The position numbers were made by a program, and so were the translations under genes. The notes beneath the pieces are model-generated. The model made no database searches and was not told the DNA's origin. It saw only the letters and a list, made by a program, of their open reading frames with translations. This document shows positions 10,939 through 21,300 of a stretch of DNA of 64,000 nucleotides, piece by piece. Source of the stretch: Pholiota molesta (taxonomy: Eukaryota; Basidiomycota; Agaricomycetes; Agaricales; Strophariaceae); contig JACGCK010000088.1 in the NCBI GenBank assembly GCA_014925825.1, forward strand, positions 124,001 through 188,000, read 5' to 3'. Position 1 is the stretch's first letter; each line of letters begins with the position of its first letter.

Positions 10939-12106
10939 TCAAGATGGACGTCCAGTGAAGACGGTTGGCAACAAACCCATACTTAGCTCAATGTTTCCTG
11001 CCGTTCCTCCTCTTAGGCGGAGCCGGGAGCTCTGATCAGAATCGTTATCAGCTGTGTTTCCAACCGCAAACGCAGAGAGACGGCTTACCTTGACTATAAG
11101 TAATGACACTATTATCGTTCCCGCAGTTGGATATCGACACCGCCGAGACATTGCCTGAGCCGATGTTTACCGACGAGAACGCCTGATTCAACCCACCGCC
11201 AGGCGCCGACGCCTGCGCGCTATACCCCATCCCCATCCCGGTGAACCCCGGAGGAGGGCCGTGCATGTAATGCGCGTACGCGCCCCCGCCCGCCGCACCG
11301 AGCCATGCAGCAGCCTGAGCCTGGGCCGCGTACTGGTGTCCACGTACGTTTCCATGATTGTCTCGGACGGGAACGGCGGGGCCGTCGAAGTAGGCCGTTG
11401 ACGTGTGGAAGAGCTGCGGGCGTACCTGGGAGGCGTTTGCGGTCCTGTGCGTGCGCGCGCTGGCGGCGCGGTGGGCGCTGGACGCCTCGCTGCCAGCGCG
11501 ATTTCGAACATCGCATGCCTCGCCGCCGGCGCCGTCTTGGATATCGATCCACGCGTCGTCTTCCTCGTCGCTGACGTCCACAACGCGCGGCTGTTGCTCC
11601 CTACGCGCTGGGGCCTTCGAGTTCTTCTTCTGGTTGGAGTCCGCTGCCACAGGCCCGTCAGACCCGTCGGCCGCCCGCATGCGGCGCTGGGCACGGGCCC
11701 ACGAGGACACACGACGGGCGTTTTCCTCGTCGTCGGCGATCTCGACGACGGTGGCTCGGGTAGACCCTCCTGCGTTGGCGCGGATGTGGGCACTGCTCCA
11801 AGGCGTCGCTTGGGAAGCAGGGTCGACCCGGACGCCGTTGTAGTACGCGCCCGTGCGGTCGACGACGAACGAGCCGCGGTTGACGATGCGCTCGGGGCCC
11901 TGCTGCTGCGTGTCGGCCGCCCGGATGGCGCTGGTCCACGAGGAGTCAAGGCGGGGACCGTCCTCATCGTCGGTGGCTCGGGTGGACGCGTTCCCGCGGG
12001 GGGCACTGCTCCAAGGCGTCGCGGAATCAGGATCGAATCTGCGGACGCCGTTGTAGTCTGCGCCCGTGGGGTCGACGGCGAAGGAGCCGCCATTGGTGAT
12101 AAGCAT
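10939..12106 (-). CDS. Hypothetical acidic low-complexity protein, paralogue 2
   Basis: Start chosen at ATG 12106 (MLITNGGSFAVDPTGADYNG) because a TATA box lies about 125 bp upstream, as in paralogue 1; an open frame continues further upstream but includes that promoter. The motif GSFxVDxTGAxYNGVR occurs twice, near the N-terminus and about 75 residues later, an internal repeat absent from paralogue 1. An acidic middle follows (VVDVSDEEDDAWIDIQDG), then STAYFDGPAVPVRDNHGNVR and VSAVSISNCGNDNSVI. A possible 37-base intron (11052-11088) would fuse the frame to a tail with SSRLRLRGGTAGNIE ending at 10939; without splicing the protein ends at 11048. Conservation of this tail in paralogue 1 argues it is or was coding, but 37 bases is very short for an intron. 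Function unknown. Confidence 0.6.
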
Positions 12107-12227
12107 GTTGGCGGTCGTGGTCGTGGAGCGAAGGTGTAGGAAATTTTTCAGTGTTAGCGGGGCTGGCGAGCGCGCTGTGGATGCGGGGAGGGAAGAGATG
12201 CGGAATGGCAAAAGGAGAATGAAAAGA

Positions 12228-12239
12228 TTATATATGCGC
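12228..12239 (-). promoter_or_regulatory. TATA box of acidic-protein paralogue 2
   Basis: GCGCATATATAA on the minus strand, about 125 bp before ATG 12106, identical to the one before paralogue 1. Confidence 0.6.
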
Positions 12240-12411
12240 CTGCCATCATTGTTCAGTGGCAGGGAATTGTGCATCACCAGGTTTGGGCCGTCCGGCCACC
12301 GTGGCGACCAAACGAAGCACGGGCCAGGGCCATGTTGCGTTGCTGTCCTTCAGGACGTTGTCCGTGGTCCAAGCGCTGGTGCCCTGAAACAAGCGTCGAG
12401 AGGTGGCTGCA

Positions 12412-12577
12412 TCATCGCTCCCAGGAGTACAATTGTTTGTGGAAAGCGCGAAAGCGTTCTGGAACGAGTACAGGTCCATATATAGCTGCATTTGGGAATG
12501 AGTGCGCTTCGAGTAGGTTTGGGATCTCTATACCGCGTGCTAGGAATTCGCTTTTCAGCTCAGACAACGTATGCTTC
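12412..12577 (-). pseudogene. Short orphan coding fragment
   Basis: After an acceptor-like TTTCCCCAG the minus strand reads KHTLSELKSEFLARGIEI, then about 35 more residues ending HKQLYSWER and a stop. The composition resembles a real protein C-terminus, but no upstream exon or start can be joined. Not identified. Confidence 0.3.
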
Positions 12578-12603
12578 TGGGGAAATGACCTTAGATGACT
12601 CAC

Positions 12604-13201
12604 CGGTACTCACCATTTACCTCATATAAACTATTCGATTAGTGATGGGATCGCAGGTGTTGAAATTGAAACGCTGCGACGCCAGCTTCTATGTGGGATG
12701 TCTTGACTCATGTCTTTTTTGTTTCGTTTACATGCTTTTTCTTCAACCTTTAATTTTAGCCTCAACAATTCATACAAGATTGTAAGATGAGCGTGTCTTT
12801 GTATAACATAAAAAGCAACGTGAGTACATGCCGTTATCTACTATATGAATAGGCGCTCAGCGCTCGGCGCTTAGCGCTCAAGCCCTGTCTCCTTATACAT
12901 CATCTCAATTTATTCATGACCCGATAGGAGTATATGCATCCTCAGCAGATCCGCATTACACTAGTGCAACACATCGACTGCGGATCCGCTTCCAAATCGC
13001 GCCGCCTTCTGCTACTAGCACTTGTTCGATCTCAATCCCAACAATACTTTAATCGCACGTTCACAGCTATTTGTGCCCCTCGCCGGTATATAAAGGATTG
13101 GTGTGCACGCCCAGACCTCCCCTCGCTGGCATATAAAGGATGGTGTGAACGTCCACACTCCTTTCCGCCCCCTCCTTCCACCGCCCCCTCCCCTCCCCTA
13201 C
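12604..13201. other. Intergenic
   Basis: No gene. A short GCGCT-rich repeat run lies at 12853-12880. A repeated element GG-ATATAAAGGAT-GTGTG occurs about every 45 bp at 13086 and 13131; TATAAAGG fits a core promoter for the plus-strand gene starting at 13202. Confidence 0.4.
13086..13142 (+). promoter_or_regulatory. Duplicated TATA-like promoter elements
   Basis: TATATAAAGGATTGGTGTG (about 13086) and CATATAAAGGATGGTGTGA (about 13131) lie about 115 and 70 bp upstream of ATG 13202. The pair may be a duplicated core promoter of that gene. Confidence 0.4.
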
Positions 13202-13615
13202 ATGGACCCACCACTATCCACCGTGCACTACTTCACCGGCGCCAAAAACTTCACCATCCGAAACGGGCGCTTCCGCACCATCACCGGGAACTCATACACC
13301 AACTGCTACCCGCCTCCGCCGCCCGCATCCGCATCCCCTCCCCCAGCGCGGCCGGGAGTTGTCGTCAAGACGTCCTTCTTCGCCGGGGCGTCGGACTTCG
13401 AGATTGGCGGCGGGGAATTTTCGGTGATCGACGGGGACGCGGTTGATCTGGGGTCGGCGTTCGGGGGGATGGGGATGGGGATGGTGGATCTTGGAGTGGG
13501 CGAGGACGAGGAGGATGAGCTCGGTGGTGATGGTGAGTGGCTTGAATATCTGAGGTTTCTGCTGTGGTGAGCGTAATAAAAAGGCCCTGCTCACCAGATG
13601 ATTGGGAACGAGGAT
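13202..13615 (+). CDS. Hypothetical protein with repeated F-x-I-x-G-G-x-F motif
   Basis: ATG 13202 opens MDPPLSTVHYFTGAKNFTIR, then a Pro-rich stretch, then FFAGASDFEIGGGEFSVIDG, then a Gly/Met-rich and acidic tail. The motif GAxxFxIxxGxFxxIxG occurs twice. It matches the pattern (NAMFNGNMAIYGGRFVQNN) at the N-terminus of the NACHT proteins in this window, a pattern common in Agaricomycete NLR-like and kinase-like proteins. A GTGAGT donor at about 13532 with acceptor CTCACCAG would extend the end by a few residues to a TGA near 13615. Without splicing the frame ends at 13570. Later exons are possible but not supported. Confidence 0.5.
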
Positions 13616-14903
13616 GAGCGTGGGCTCGACGTTCTGCGAGGTCAGCGCATTTCCTGGTCGTCGTGAATTCGTGTCCTGAACGTTTGTAGACATGCCACCT
13701 TGGCATGGCCAGCTTGAGGACACTGGACAACGCATTGACGAGCCTCGATCCTGGCCCCTGATCGCATCTGCAGAAAATCACGAGGATGAGATCGCCTCCA
13801 CGGACGTACCGACGGACGCAGACGCGAAGCCTCCGGCAACACAAGGTATGAAGATCAAACCGCTCTGGCGTACGTGTTCCGGCCGCCTTCTGCTCTGCAA
13901 ACTCCTGATGTGGTTTAACGTAGCCTTGAATTGGACGAGGCGCAGTTTACGGCCCTCGCGCGATGGGCTGTGTGCGTGGGTGCGAGCCGCATTCCAATTG
14001 GGAGCTTCGCTGGTTTGAACATCGCTGCCGGTAGACCTGGTCCCTTGCGCACCGCACTTGCCGTTCATTTTTTATGGATAACATATAAGTAGTAGACCGT
14101 CGAGAATAGTCAGAGTATGTCTCTAATGGGGTGCTGGGATATTCTGAGGCAGATTTGAAAACGTACTACCCGAAGTACCCAATGAGACTCCATCACAGGC
14201 GCGCTTGGTATGCTAGGGGCGCCGCCGTTAGGGTAGGCCAGGGTACCGAAATGCACCCCCTGAAAGCCACACACTGTAATTTCGGCATATGAATCGTGCC
14301 CAGTAGCCCGCCGGGTACGCTGGAGATCGCATGCCTGACGCCAGCCAGATTCCCATATCCGGAAAAGATTGCTGTTTTGGGGCGTATTTGAACTGAAGGA
14401 CGGGCTGTGCTACGGGCGCTGGGTGCCACGTCGGCTAGATACTGAAGTAAGAAGACCCTGTAGCAGGCAGATCCTGCGCCGATATACGCACTGGAAGCCC
14501 GGTGCAGTCGAGGGGCTTCAGCGTGCTGCCAAGTACCGACGTCCTTGGAACCCGAATCTGACAGTAGCCTCATTCATACGCACATGTGAGCACACGGTCC
14601 AAGGAGTAGTAGACCTGAGATACGACTCGGAGCATATGTGCCGATTCGAGACCTTCTGCCAGTACGAGCGAGCCAGAATATCACGCTGAGATTCAGTGGA
14701 AGTCAGAGGGACCTGGAGGCTGATATCAGTGAGAGCACGGGTGTCCAGCCAAGTGAGACGGTGATGAGAGTATGAGCGATGCAAGATCGATTGCACCAAA
14801 AGCCCGTGTGTGCTGCCGGGCCGCGTTTCCGATATTGAGGCGGAGAACAAATGGGCTGTCCTTCCCCAATTTTCCCCTTCACACCAACCTCACACCGTAC
14901 ACG
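13616..14903. other. Intergenic with possible exon remnants and diverged duplicated block
   Basis: A plus-strand frame from ATG 13692 (MPPWHGQLEDTGQRIDEPRS) follows an acceptor-like TTTGTAG and could be a later exon of the gene to the left, but frame and function are unclear. Bases about 14330-14770 are the second copy of the duplicated block seen at 9690-10115. Nothing else is recognised. Confidence 0.35.
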
Positions 14904-15071
14904 ATGACTGCATATTCTGGCGACGTTGGACAAGACCACAGACGCGATCCCAAGATCAAGGAGCACGGCGCCGGATGCGCGTTCGACGCCGACGGCCATC
15001 TCTGCACTTCGCAGACTCCAGGGCGCGCCGGCGACAACGGACCAGCCCAGGGCACGAATGATGTGAAATGA
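14904..15071 (+). CDS. Small hypothetical protein, 55 residues
   Basis: ATG 14904 opens MTAYSGDVGQDHRRDPKIKE and continues through CAFDADGHLCTSQT to a stop at 15071. Upstream sequence is CT- and AC-rich like a fungal leader. It is hydrophilic with two cysteines and no motif I recognise. It could be a chance frame. Confidence 0.3.
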   Translation: MTAYSGDVGQDHRRDPKIKEHGAGCAFDADGHLCTSQTPGRAGDNGPAQGTNDVK

Positions 15072-15988
15072 GGAGGGCCGAATGGAACATAGTTGAGGGC
15101 GTTAATGGAGGTGCGTGTAGATGCTAGGCATCCCTCGAGACACAGCGCAGCTAACATCCGATAGGTGTCGACACTGCGGCTCACCGTGGGGTTGCGTGCG
15201 GTATTGGTTCTTCGTCGGGTGCAAGATACGCCCGGCTCCTACAATGAAACGTTGGAAGGAAGGCGGTAAGCATCGTTGGCCTGTGTGATGGTCGATTGTT
15301 GACGCATCTTGCCCTTATTCTTGTGTATCCAGGCCTCTCTCAGCCTTGCACCTTCCGCGTATCTTGAATACAGAAGACGTCGCTTGGCTTGCGCAGAGCG
15401 GAATGCGGTTGAATGCGGCGCCTTGCATCATGCCGCCTGCGCGTCGTGGCCAGTACAGCGCAGGCGATGAGGGAATACGTTACTTCGGGCGAAAATAGAC
15501 AGATCTGTGAGTTTTGGACTAACGTCCGCCGCCGCTGTTGCTTATACGCTCTTCAGTCATCCATTGCACGTCGTCAGCATTACAGTCGGATTATCGTGGA
15601 TGGACATGGGCGAACGCTGGACCGTGCCAGCTGTGCACAGTCATCTATGGTATCGTGGAGCTAATTCAAGCTGAGGATAGTGAAGGTTCGAGCGATAAGG
15701 AACCCGGTACTCAGGCCCAGGAGTGATAACACCAAAAAGCACTGCGGAGCCGGGCCGATAGCGACGCTTATAAACCCTGGATTACCGATGCGCATTCGCG
15801 ATTCGACTTGACTATGACAAGTGCACGCACGGGACATACCTGCGTTCTCGCCTCTCACGAACGCCATCTCGCACCATCGCGGTGCGTTCTTGCAAACACA
15901 GGCGCTAGCGTCAGCCTTTTTCTGGAATCCATTTATATGGCGGTGTGTTCGCGCCCGTTCGCCGTCAATTTGACACCCATCACACGCT
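15072..15988. other. Intergenic, upstream of the intact dioxygenase gene
   Basis: Short frames at about 15413-15664 have no motif. Nothing else is supported. Confidence 0.4.
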
Positions 15989-17492
15989 ATGGCTGCTACG
16001 CTCGTCTCGCGCGTGACCGATCTGTTCAGCTCCAGCCTCAACATCTCGTCTCCCGACAAAGCACCTGCGGACTCGACTCGCGACGCATCAACAGAGAAGG
16101 TCGTCCAAGCAGAGGCCATTGCGCCTAAACAGCCGGACATTGCGTACCACCCCGACGAGGCGAAGTGGAGGGCGCGTACCGCCAGGCGACTGGCGGAGAA
16201 TCCGGACCTTGCGAAGACGCCTCTCCCTGAGGGCTTCCCGCAGAAGCTCAATTCGCCGCTCGTGTGGGAAGGGAAGGACTGGACGGACCCGTCGCAGTGG
16301 GAGTACGAACTCTCTGCTGAGCAGCTGAAGGAGATCGATGATGCTGTGAAGCATTTCAACGGTATGTAGAACCCTCCCCTGCCACGCACCACGCCTATAC
16401 GAATGACTATATTTTCGATTACAGGCCTCGGCAAGTCCTTCGGGCACATCTCGCCGGCCACCTTCCCCCTCCCCACCCTCGGCCCCGTCCTGCGCGGGCT
16501 CTCCAAGGACCTGCACACCGGGCGCGGCTTCTTCGTCCTGCGCACCATCCCCGTCGACAACTATTCTCGCGAGGACAACATCCTCATCTACGCCGGCGTC
16601 TCCTCCTACGTCGGCGGCCGGCGCGGCGTGCAGGACCGCGGCGAGGGCTCCGGCATCGTGCTCGCGCACATCAAGGACCTGACGGAGACGCACCCGCTGC
16701 AGACGATCGGCGCGCCCGCGTACACGACGGACAAGCAGGTGTTCCACACGGACATCGGCGACATCATCTCGCTGTTCGTGCTGCAGACGGCGGTGGAGGG
16801 CGGGGTGTCGCGGATCAGCAGCAGCTGGCGGGTGTACAACGAGCTCGCGGAGACGCGGCCTGACCTCATCAAGACGCTGTCCGAGCCTTGGGTCCACGAT
16901 ACGTATGTCTCCTATTCTATCCTATTCTTCATCGTCATCTGTACACCGAACCGATGCTAACGCACCACCCCAGATTCGGCGCGGACCCGCCGTACGTGAC
17001 GCGCCCGCTCCTCTTCTGGCACGACGCGCGGATCATCATCCAATACGCGCGGCGCGTCTTCACCGGCTTCCTCGCGCTGCCGCGGTCGTCGGGCATCCCG
17101 CCCATCACCGAGGCGCAGGCGGAGGCGCTCGACGCGGTGCACTTCCTCGCGGAGAAGCACGCGCTCGGGCTGAGCTTCCAGAAGGGCGACATCCAGTACA
17201 TCAACAACCTGAGCGTCTTCCACGGGCGCGATGGCTTCGTGGACAGCCCTGAACATAAGTGCGTCGTTTAAGTTGGATGAGTGGGGGACGTCGCTGACTT
17301 GTTTTTTGCTGTGTGGGTAGACGCCATTTGCTCCGCCTTTGGCTGCGCGACGAGGAGCTGGCGTGGAACATCCCTGAGCCGCTCGAGCCTACCTGGAAGA
17401 GGCTGTACCAGTCCGCGACGCCCGAGACTGAGCGCTTTCCGCCTGAGCCCGAGAATCGGGATTTCGTGAAGAAGGGTGCGAAATACGCTTGA
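15989..17492 (+). CDS. TauD/TfdA-like Fe(II)/2-oxoglutarate dioxygenase, intact (cassette A)
   Basis: Four exons (15989-16361, 16425-16902, 16974-17258, 17321-17492) join without a stop to 435 residues. The iron-binding HxD is H232-T-D234 in VFHTDIGD; the distal histidine is H381 in RHLLRLWLRD, with arginines that fit the 2-oxoglutarate contact of this fold. Other conserved blocks are FFVLRTIPVDNYSREDNILI and DIQYINNLSVFHGRDGF. The family oxidises small molecules using iron and 2-oxoglutarate; the substrate cannot be told, though large fungal expansions are usual for this TauD-like group. All three introns have GTRNGT or GTGCGT donors. It is the intact member of three cassettes; copies in cassettes B and C are broken. 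Confidence 0.9.
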
Positions 17493-17928
17493 GAAGTGTG
17501 CCGAGGGTCTCTCTTTTGTCTCTTTGTATGACGAGGTAGAGTGTATGATGTACGGTGTGTATGATATGTATATTCTCGCGTTGTATTTATTTCAGCCACT
17601 GGTTGAACTGAGGGTTTGGCGAAAATGATGTTTGTTGCGCAGGCAAAAACGGACCGATCAACGGCACGAGAGCAGTGGGAGGATTAGGGCAGTGTCGAAC
17701 AGCTCAGCCAATTGCCGCGGTGAATGACTTGCTCTCGAACGCAGTGTCATAATTGGCAGTTCGTTCTTGGAACCGTAGTATAAAATATTTACCATTTATT
17801 CCGTAACACAGCCCGGCTGCCTGGGCCTCACGTCAGGTCGGCATTAAGCGCTACCCACGCATCGTGTTCACATTGGACGACCATCTCTACCTTTTCTCAT
17901 TTATTCGCTGCCATTTTCACCTCATCGG
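17493..17928. other. Intergenic, duplicated at 29745-30187
   Basis: This spacer between dioxygenase and NACHT gene is closely repeated in cassette C. Shared text includes GGATTAGGGCAGTGTCGAAC and AACACAGCCCGG, so these units derive from one duplication. A weak trace (GGCAGTGTCGAA) is in cassette B near 24405. No gene inside. Confidence 0.6.
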
Positions 17929-20794
17929 ATGGGTTTTAGGGAAGCATTTCATAGTGGATTGGCTTCAATCTTTGACCGAAAGAAGCGGGCGAATGACGGA
18001 AACGGGAACGAACTCCTGGAGGTGGACCCCAGTGTACGTCAGCAGCAGATGAAGATTGCTTGGTCGACATTGACGCGAGAACCGACAGCAACCAACGATT
18101 GGGCGTGAAATACCATTTCAGCGACAAACAACACAGCGAGGGAGCGAACAACAGGTCACGGATACCAGCGTAAGTCTCGCACGTGAAAGACGAGAAAGAA
18201 CGCATCGATGGAGCGAACAACAGATGGTGGATACCAACGTAAGTCAGCAACAGAACGAAGACTGATTGGTCCACATTGACACGAGAACCGGCAGCGGGCA
18301 ACAATGGGGCGTAAAACGCCATTTCAGCGAGAAACAACACAGCGAGGGAGCAAAAGACAGGAGGCGGATACCAGCGTAAGTCAGCAACAGAACGAAGACT
18401 GCTTGGTCGGCACTGATGCGGGAACCGACAGCAAGCAACAATCAGGCGTGAAATATCATTTCAGCGAGAAACAACGCAGCGAGGGAGCGGACAACAGATG
18501 GCGGATACCAGCGTAAGTCAGCAACAGAACGAAGACTGCTTGGTCGACACTGATGCGGGAACCGACAGCAAGCAACAAAGAGGCGTGAAATACCATTTCA
18601 GCGAGAAAAAACACAGCGAGGGAGCAAAAGACAGGAGGCGGATACCAGTGTAAGTCAGCAACAGAACGAAGACTGATTGGTCCACATTGACACGAGAACT
18701 GACAGCGGGCAACACTGGGACGTGAAAAACCATTTCAGCAAGAAAGAATGCAGCGAGGGAGCAAACGACAGGAAGGGGATACTAGCGTAAGTCAGCAACA
18801 TAATGAATACTGCTTCGTCGACACTGATGCGGGAACCGACAGCAAGCAACAATAGGGCGTGAAATACCATTTCAGCGAGAAAGAACGCACCGAGAAACAA
18901 CGGTTGGTCAATCACAGCGACAAAAAACCAACGATGCTAATCCTGCTGCGAATGCGATGTTCAATGGAAGTTTGGGCATCTACGGGGGTAATTTTGTGCA
19001 AAACAATGCCGCGAAGAGGACCAAAGGTTCGTGAACTATTAGCAAGAGTCGACGGGAATTTATTCATGTCCACAAACACTTAGATGGGTTCACGCTTCTC
19101 CGAGAACGAGTCGCATCTTCTGCTTTCCATAACTCTGCACAGCGCGTCGACCCTCCCAGATGCCACCCCAACACCCGAGTAGAAGTCATGGCGGCGATAT
19201 ATAAATGGATCATCAAATCAGGATATCGCGACGAATACCTTCTCTGGCTGAATGGTGCCGCAGCTGCAGGCAAATCCGCAATAATGCAATCCATCGCCGA
19301 ACGATGTGTCCTCGCAGCTATAGCCGTCGCGAGTTTTTTCTTTGTCAGGTCCGACTCGACTCGAAATACCATGGCTCCGTTGGTCGCTACACTTGCCTAT
19401 CAACTCATCCAGGCTATCCCAGACACCGCTGACAACATTCTCCTCACCATCGAACGAAATCCGCTCATCTTCGAACAATCCCTGGAAGATCAGTTGCGCG
19501 AGCTCATCATCGAACCTCTGCTTCGACTGCCGCCACACCTCCAGCGCTTATTCGTTGTCTTTATTGACGGTCTCGATGAGTGCAACGATCGGGCCCATCA
19601 ATCCAACCTGCTCAAGATATTGGGCAATATCTCAAGCGTAAGAAACATCCCCGTCGTATTCGTCATCGCCAGTCGCCGAGAGCCCCAAATCGAGGCAGAG
19701 TTTTGTCGGGAACAGGTCCCGGATATTCTAACGATAATTCCATTAGACGATATGCAAGCTTCCAAAGACATCCGACGATATTTGAATGCGAAATTCAAGG
19801 AAATAAAGAACACTCATTTGCGAAGAAGGTCTCTCGCTCCCGATTGGCCAACGTCCGCGGTCATCGAGCAAATCGTCGACAAATCCTCTGGACAGTTTAT
19901 ATATGCCTCGGTCGTCATAGGTTATATATCATTACCACATGCCCACCCTGCGCTGCAACTGGACATCATCAACGGTATCCGCCCTCGTAATCTTTCAGAA
20001 AATCCGTTCACCCATCTCGATGCACTCTATCAATATATTTTCTCACAGGTGAAACAACTTGACGCCGTACGGAATGTTCTGGCTTGGCACCTTATCCACT
20101 CCCGTTTCACCATACGAGGTCTTGAGTCGTTATTCCAGCTTGCCGCTGGCGAGCTGGAAGTCCTTTTCGCCGACCTAAACGCTCTCGTACGATGCTCCTC
20201 CGATACCCCCGAGCCAGATGGAATGAAAATTCTCCACGCATCGCTTCCAGATTTCTTACTGGATAAAAGCCGTTCTGGGCACTATTACATTAATCTTGAT
20301 GAATATAGGACCAATCTGTTATCCCTGCTCCTGGAGAGGCCGTGTCCAATACCGAATGCGCATTCGCATGAATTTCGGACAAGATTCTGAATTCTGGCGC
20401 TTGCATGCGATCAACGTCCTCCTTGCCCGAGCAAAGGCCTCCGACCGGCTGCAGCGCGCATGCTTGAAATTCAATTGCATAATCTACAGCACCAGCATGG
20501 CTCGCGAGCATTTTCGTGCGATTCCCTATATTCTAAATTCCTTGAAAAAGCTGGTACGTCTTAACATGGTCTAGCAATCAACATGCTGACACTGTACTAT
20601 AATAGGATTTCGAAGATCGGGGTCAAGCGTACCGTCATGTCTTGGGCGTGTTTGCGCCAGAATTTGCAAAGTACTGGTCGCCATATAATGAAGATTGTAT
20701 CAAAAAGGGTGTCAAGCGCAAAATCGAACAAGAAAGCCCCGACCTTGTGGCCTGCATCACTCGATTGATTCGACAGGACGAATTCCAGCTGTGA
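17929..20794 (+). pseudogene. NACHT-domain NTPase (NLR-like), cassette A, frameshifted
   Basis: Exon 1 starts at ATG 17929 (MGFREAFHSGLASIFDRKKR). A repeated mini-exon region follows, then an exon with NAMFNGSLGIYGGNFVQNN, a GTTCGT intron, and VDPPRCHPNTR before the NACHT core. The core has Walker A GAAAAGKSA, Walker B FVVFIDGLDEC and the sensor VIASRRE. The long frame 19188-20390 is broken near 20380: relative to cassettes B and C a deletion shifts the frame, which resumes as EFWRLHAINVLLARAKASDR. The last exon follows an intron (acceptor ATAATAG near 20607) and ends EFQL at 20794. NACHT proteins of this kind are fungal STAND NTPases linked to self/non-self or stress responses; the effector is unknown. 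Probably non-functional. Confidence 0.8.
18102..18920 (+). repeat. 137-bp periodic array of exon-plus-donor units (cassette A)
   Basis: The donor-like string GTAAGTCAGCAACA begins at 18239, 18376, 18513, 18650 and 18787, spaced exactly 137 bp, with a diverged earlier one at 18170. Each unit has an exon-like part (GCGTGAAATACCATTTCAGC and about 45 more bases) and an intron-like part ending near CAACAATAG. The last unit runs into the exon encoding the NAMFNG motif. The array lies between first and second constant exons of the NACHT gene. Confidence 0.85.
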
Positions 20795-21300
20795 CTTTTC
20801 CTAGAATTGCGATTGCAGAATGGTTCTGGCGATCATTTACTACTTACTCCATGTTCATTATGAGTAAATATTTTATCCGCAAAAATGTATTGCAAGTTCA
20901 TATATTTACTGTATCAGCCGTTCTTCCGCTTCCGCGCTAGCCCGTCGCGCTAATTCAGATCCGCTTTTCGCGCGGGCGCGTCCGCGCAGAGCTGGCGAGA
21001 GACGCGTCGGTGGGCCATGAACCCATGAGCAACGTGGAATTTGCGCGGGCGATGAACGGCGATAGGCTGAGTGTCTGGGCTGGTGTGGGTGGGCGCAGAG
21101 GTCGGCGACGAGTTTGGAGGATCTGTCTATGGCTGTGAGGCGCTCAAGGGCATGCGTGATATAAACATTATGCACTGCCTTTGGCGAACGCGCGCATGTC
21201 TATGGAGAGCTCGTCGAGCGAGCCGTCCGGGATTCCGAGGCATGCGCGAGATTGGACTTGAGCGGGCTACATAATGGGGGGTGAGCCGCGATGGGCTGAG
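20795..21300. other. Intergenic, no clear gene
   Basis: After the NACHT gene comes A/T-rich flank, then GC-rich sequence. Its minus-strand frame (ERLTAIDRSSKLV) resembles the frame at about 21330-21400 (ERLEAVYESSALIV), so it may be an internal repeat of the adenylate-enzyme remnant next to it. Confidence 0.35.

Noticed and set aside
11305..12139. Long plus-strand frames (up to 244 codons) opposite paralogue 2
   Set aside because: Antisense shadows of the conserved minus-strand gene; no splice or promoter context.
17936..18915. Minus-strand cysteine-rich frames with repeated LLTYAGIRLLSFAPSL
   Set aside because: Reverse-strand reading of the 137-bp repeat; no start or splice support and the plus-strand exons explain the sequence.
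18102..18920. CRISPR-like array because of regular spacing
   Set aside because: The genome is eukaryotic; the repeated unit is long (137 bp) with no unique spacers and contains splice signals.
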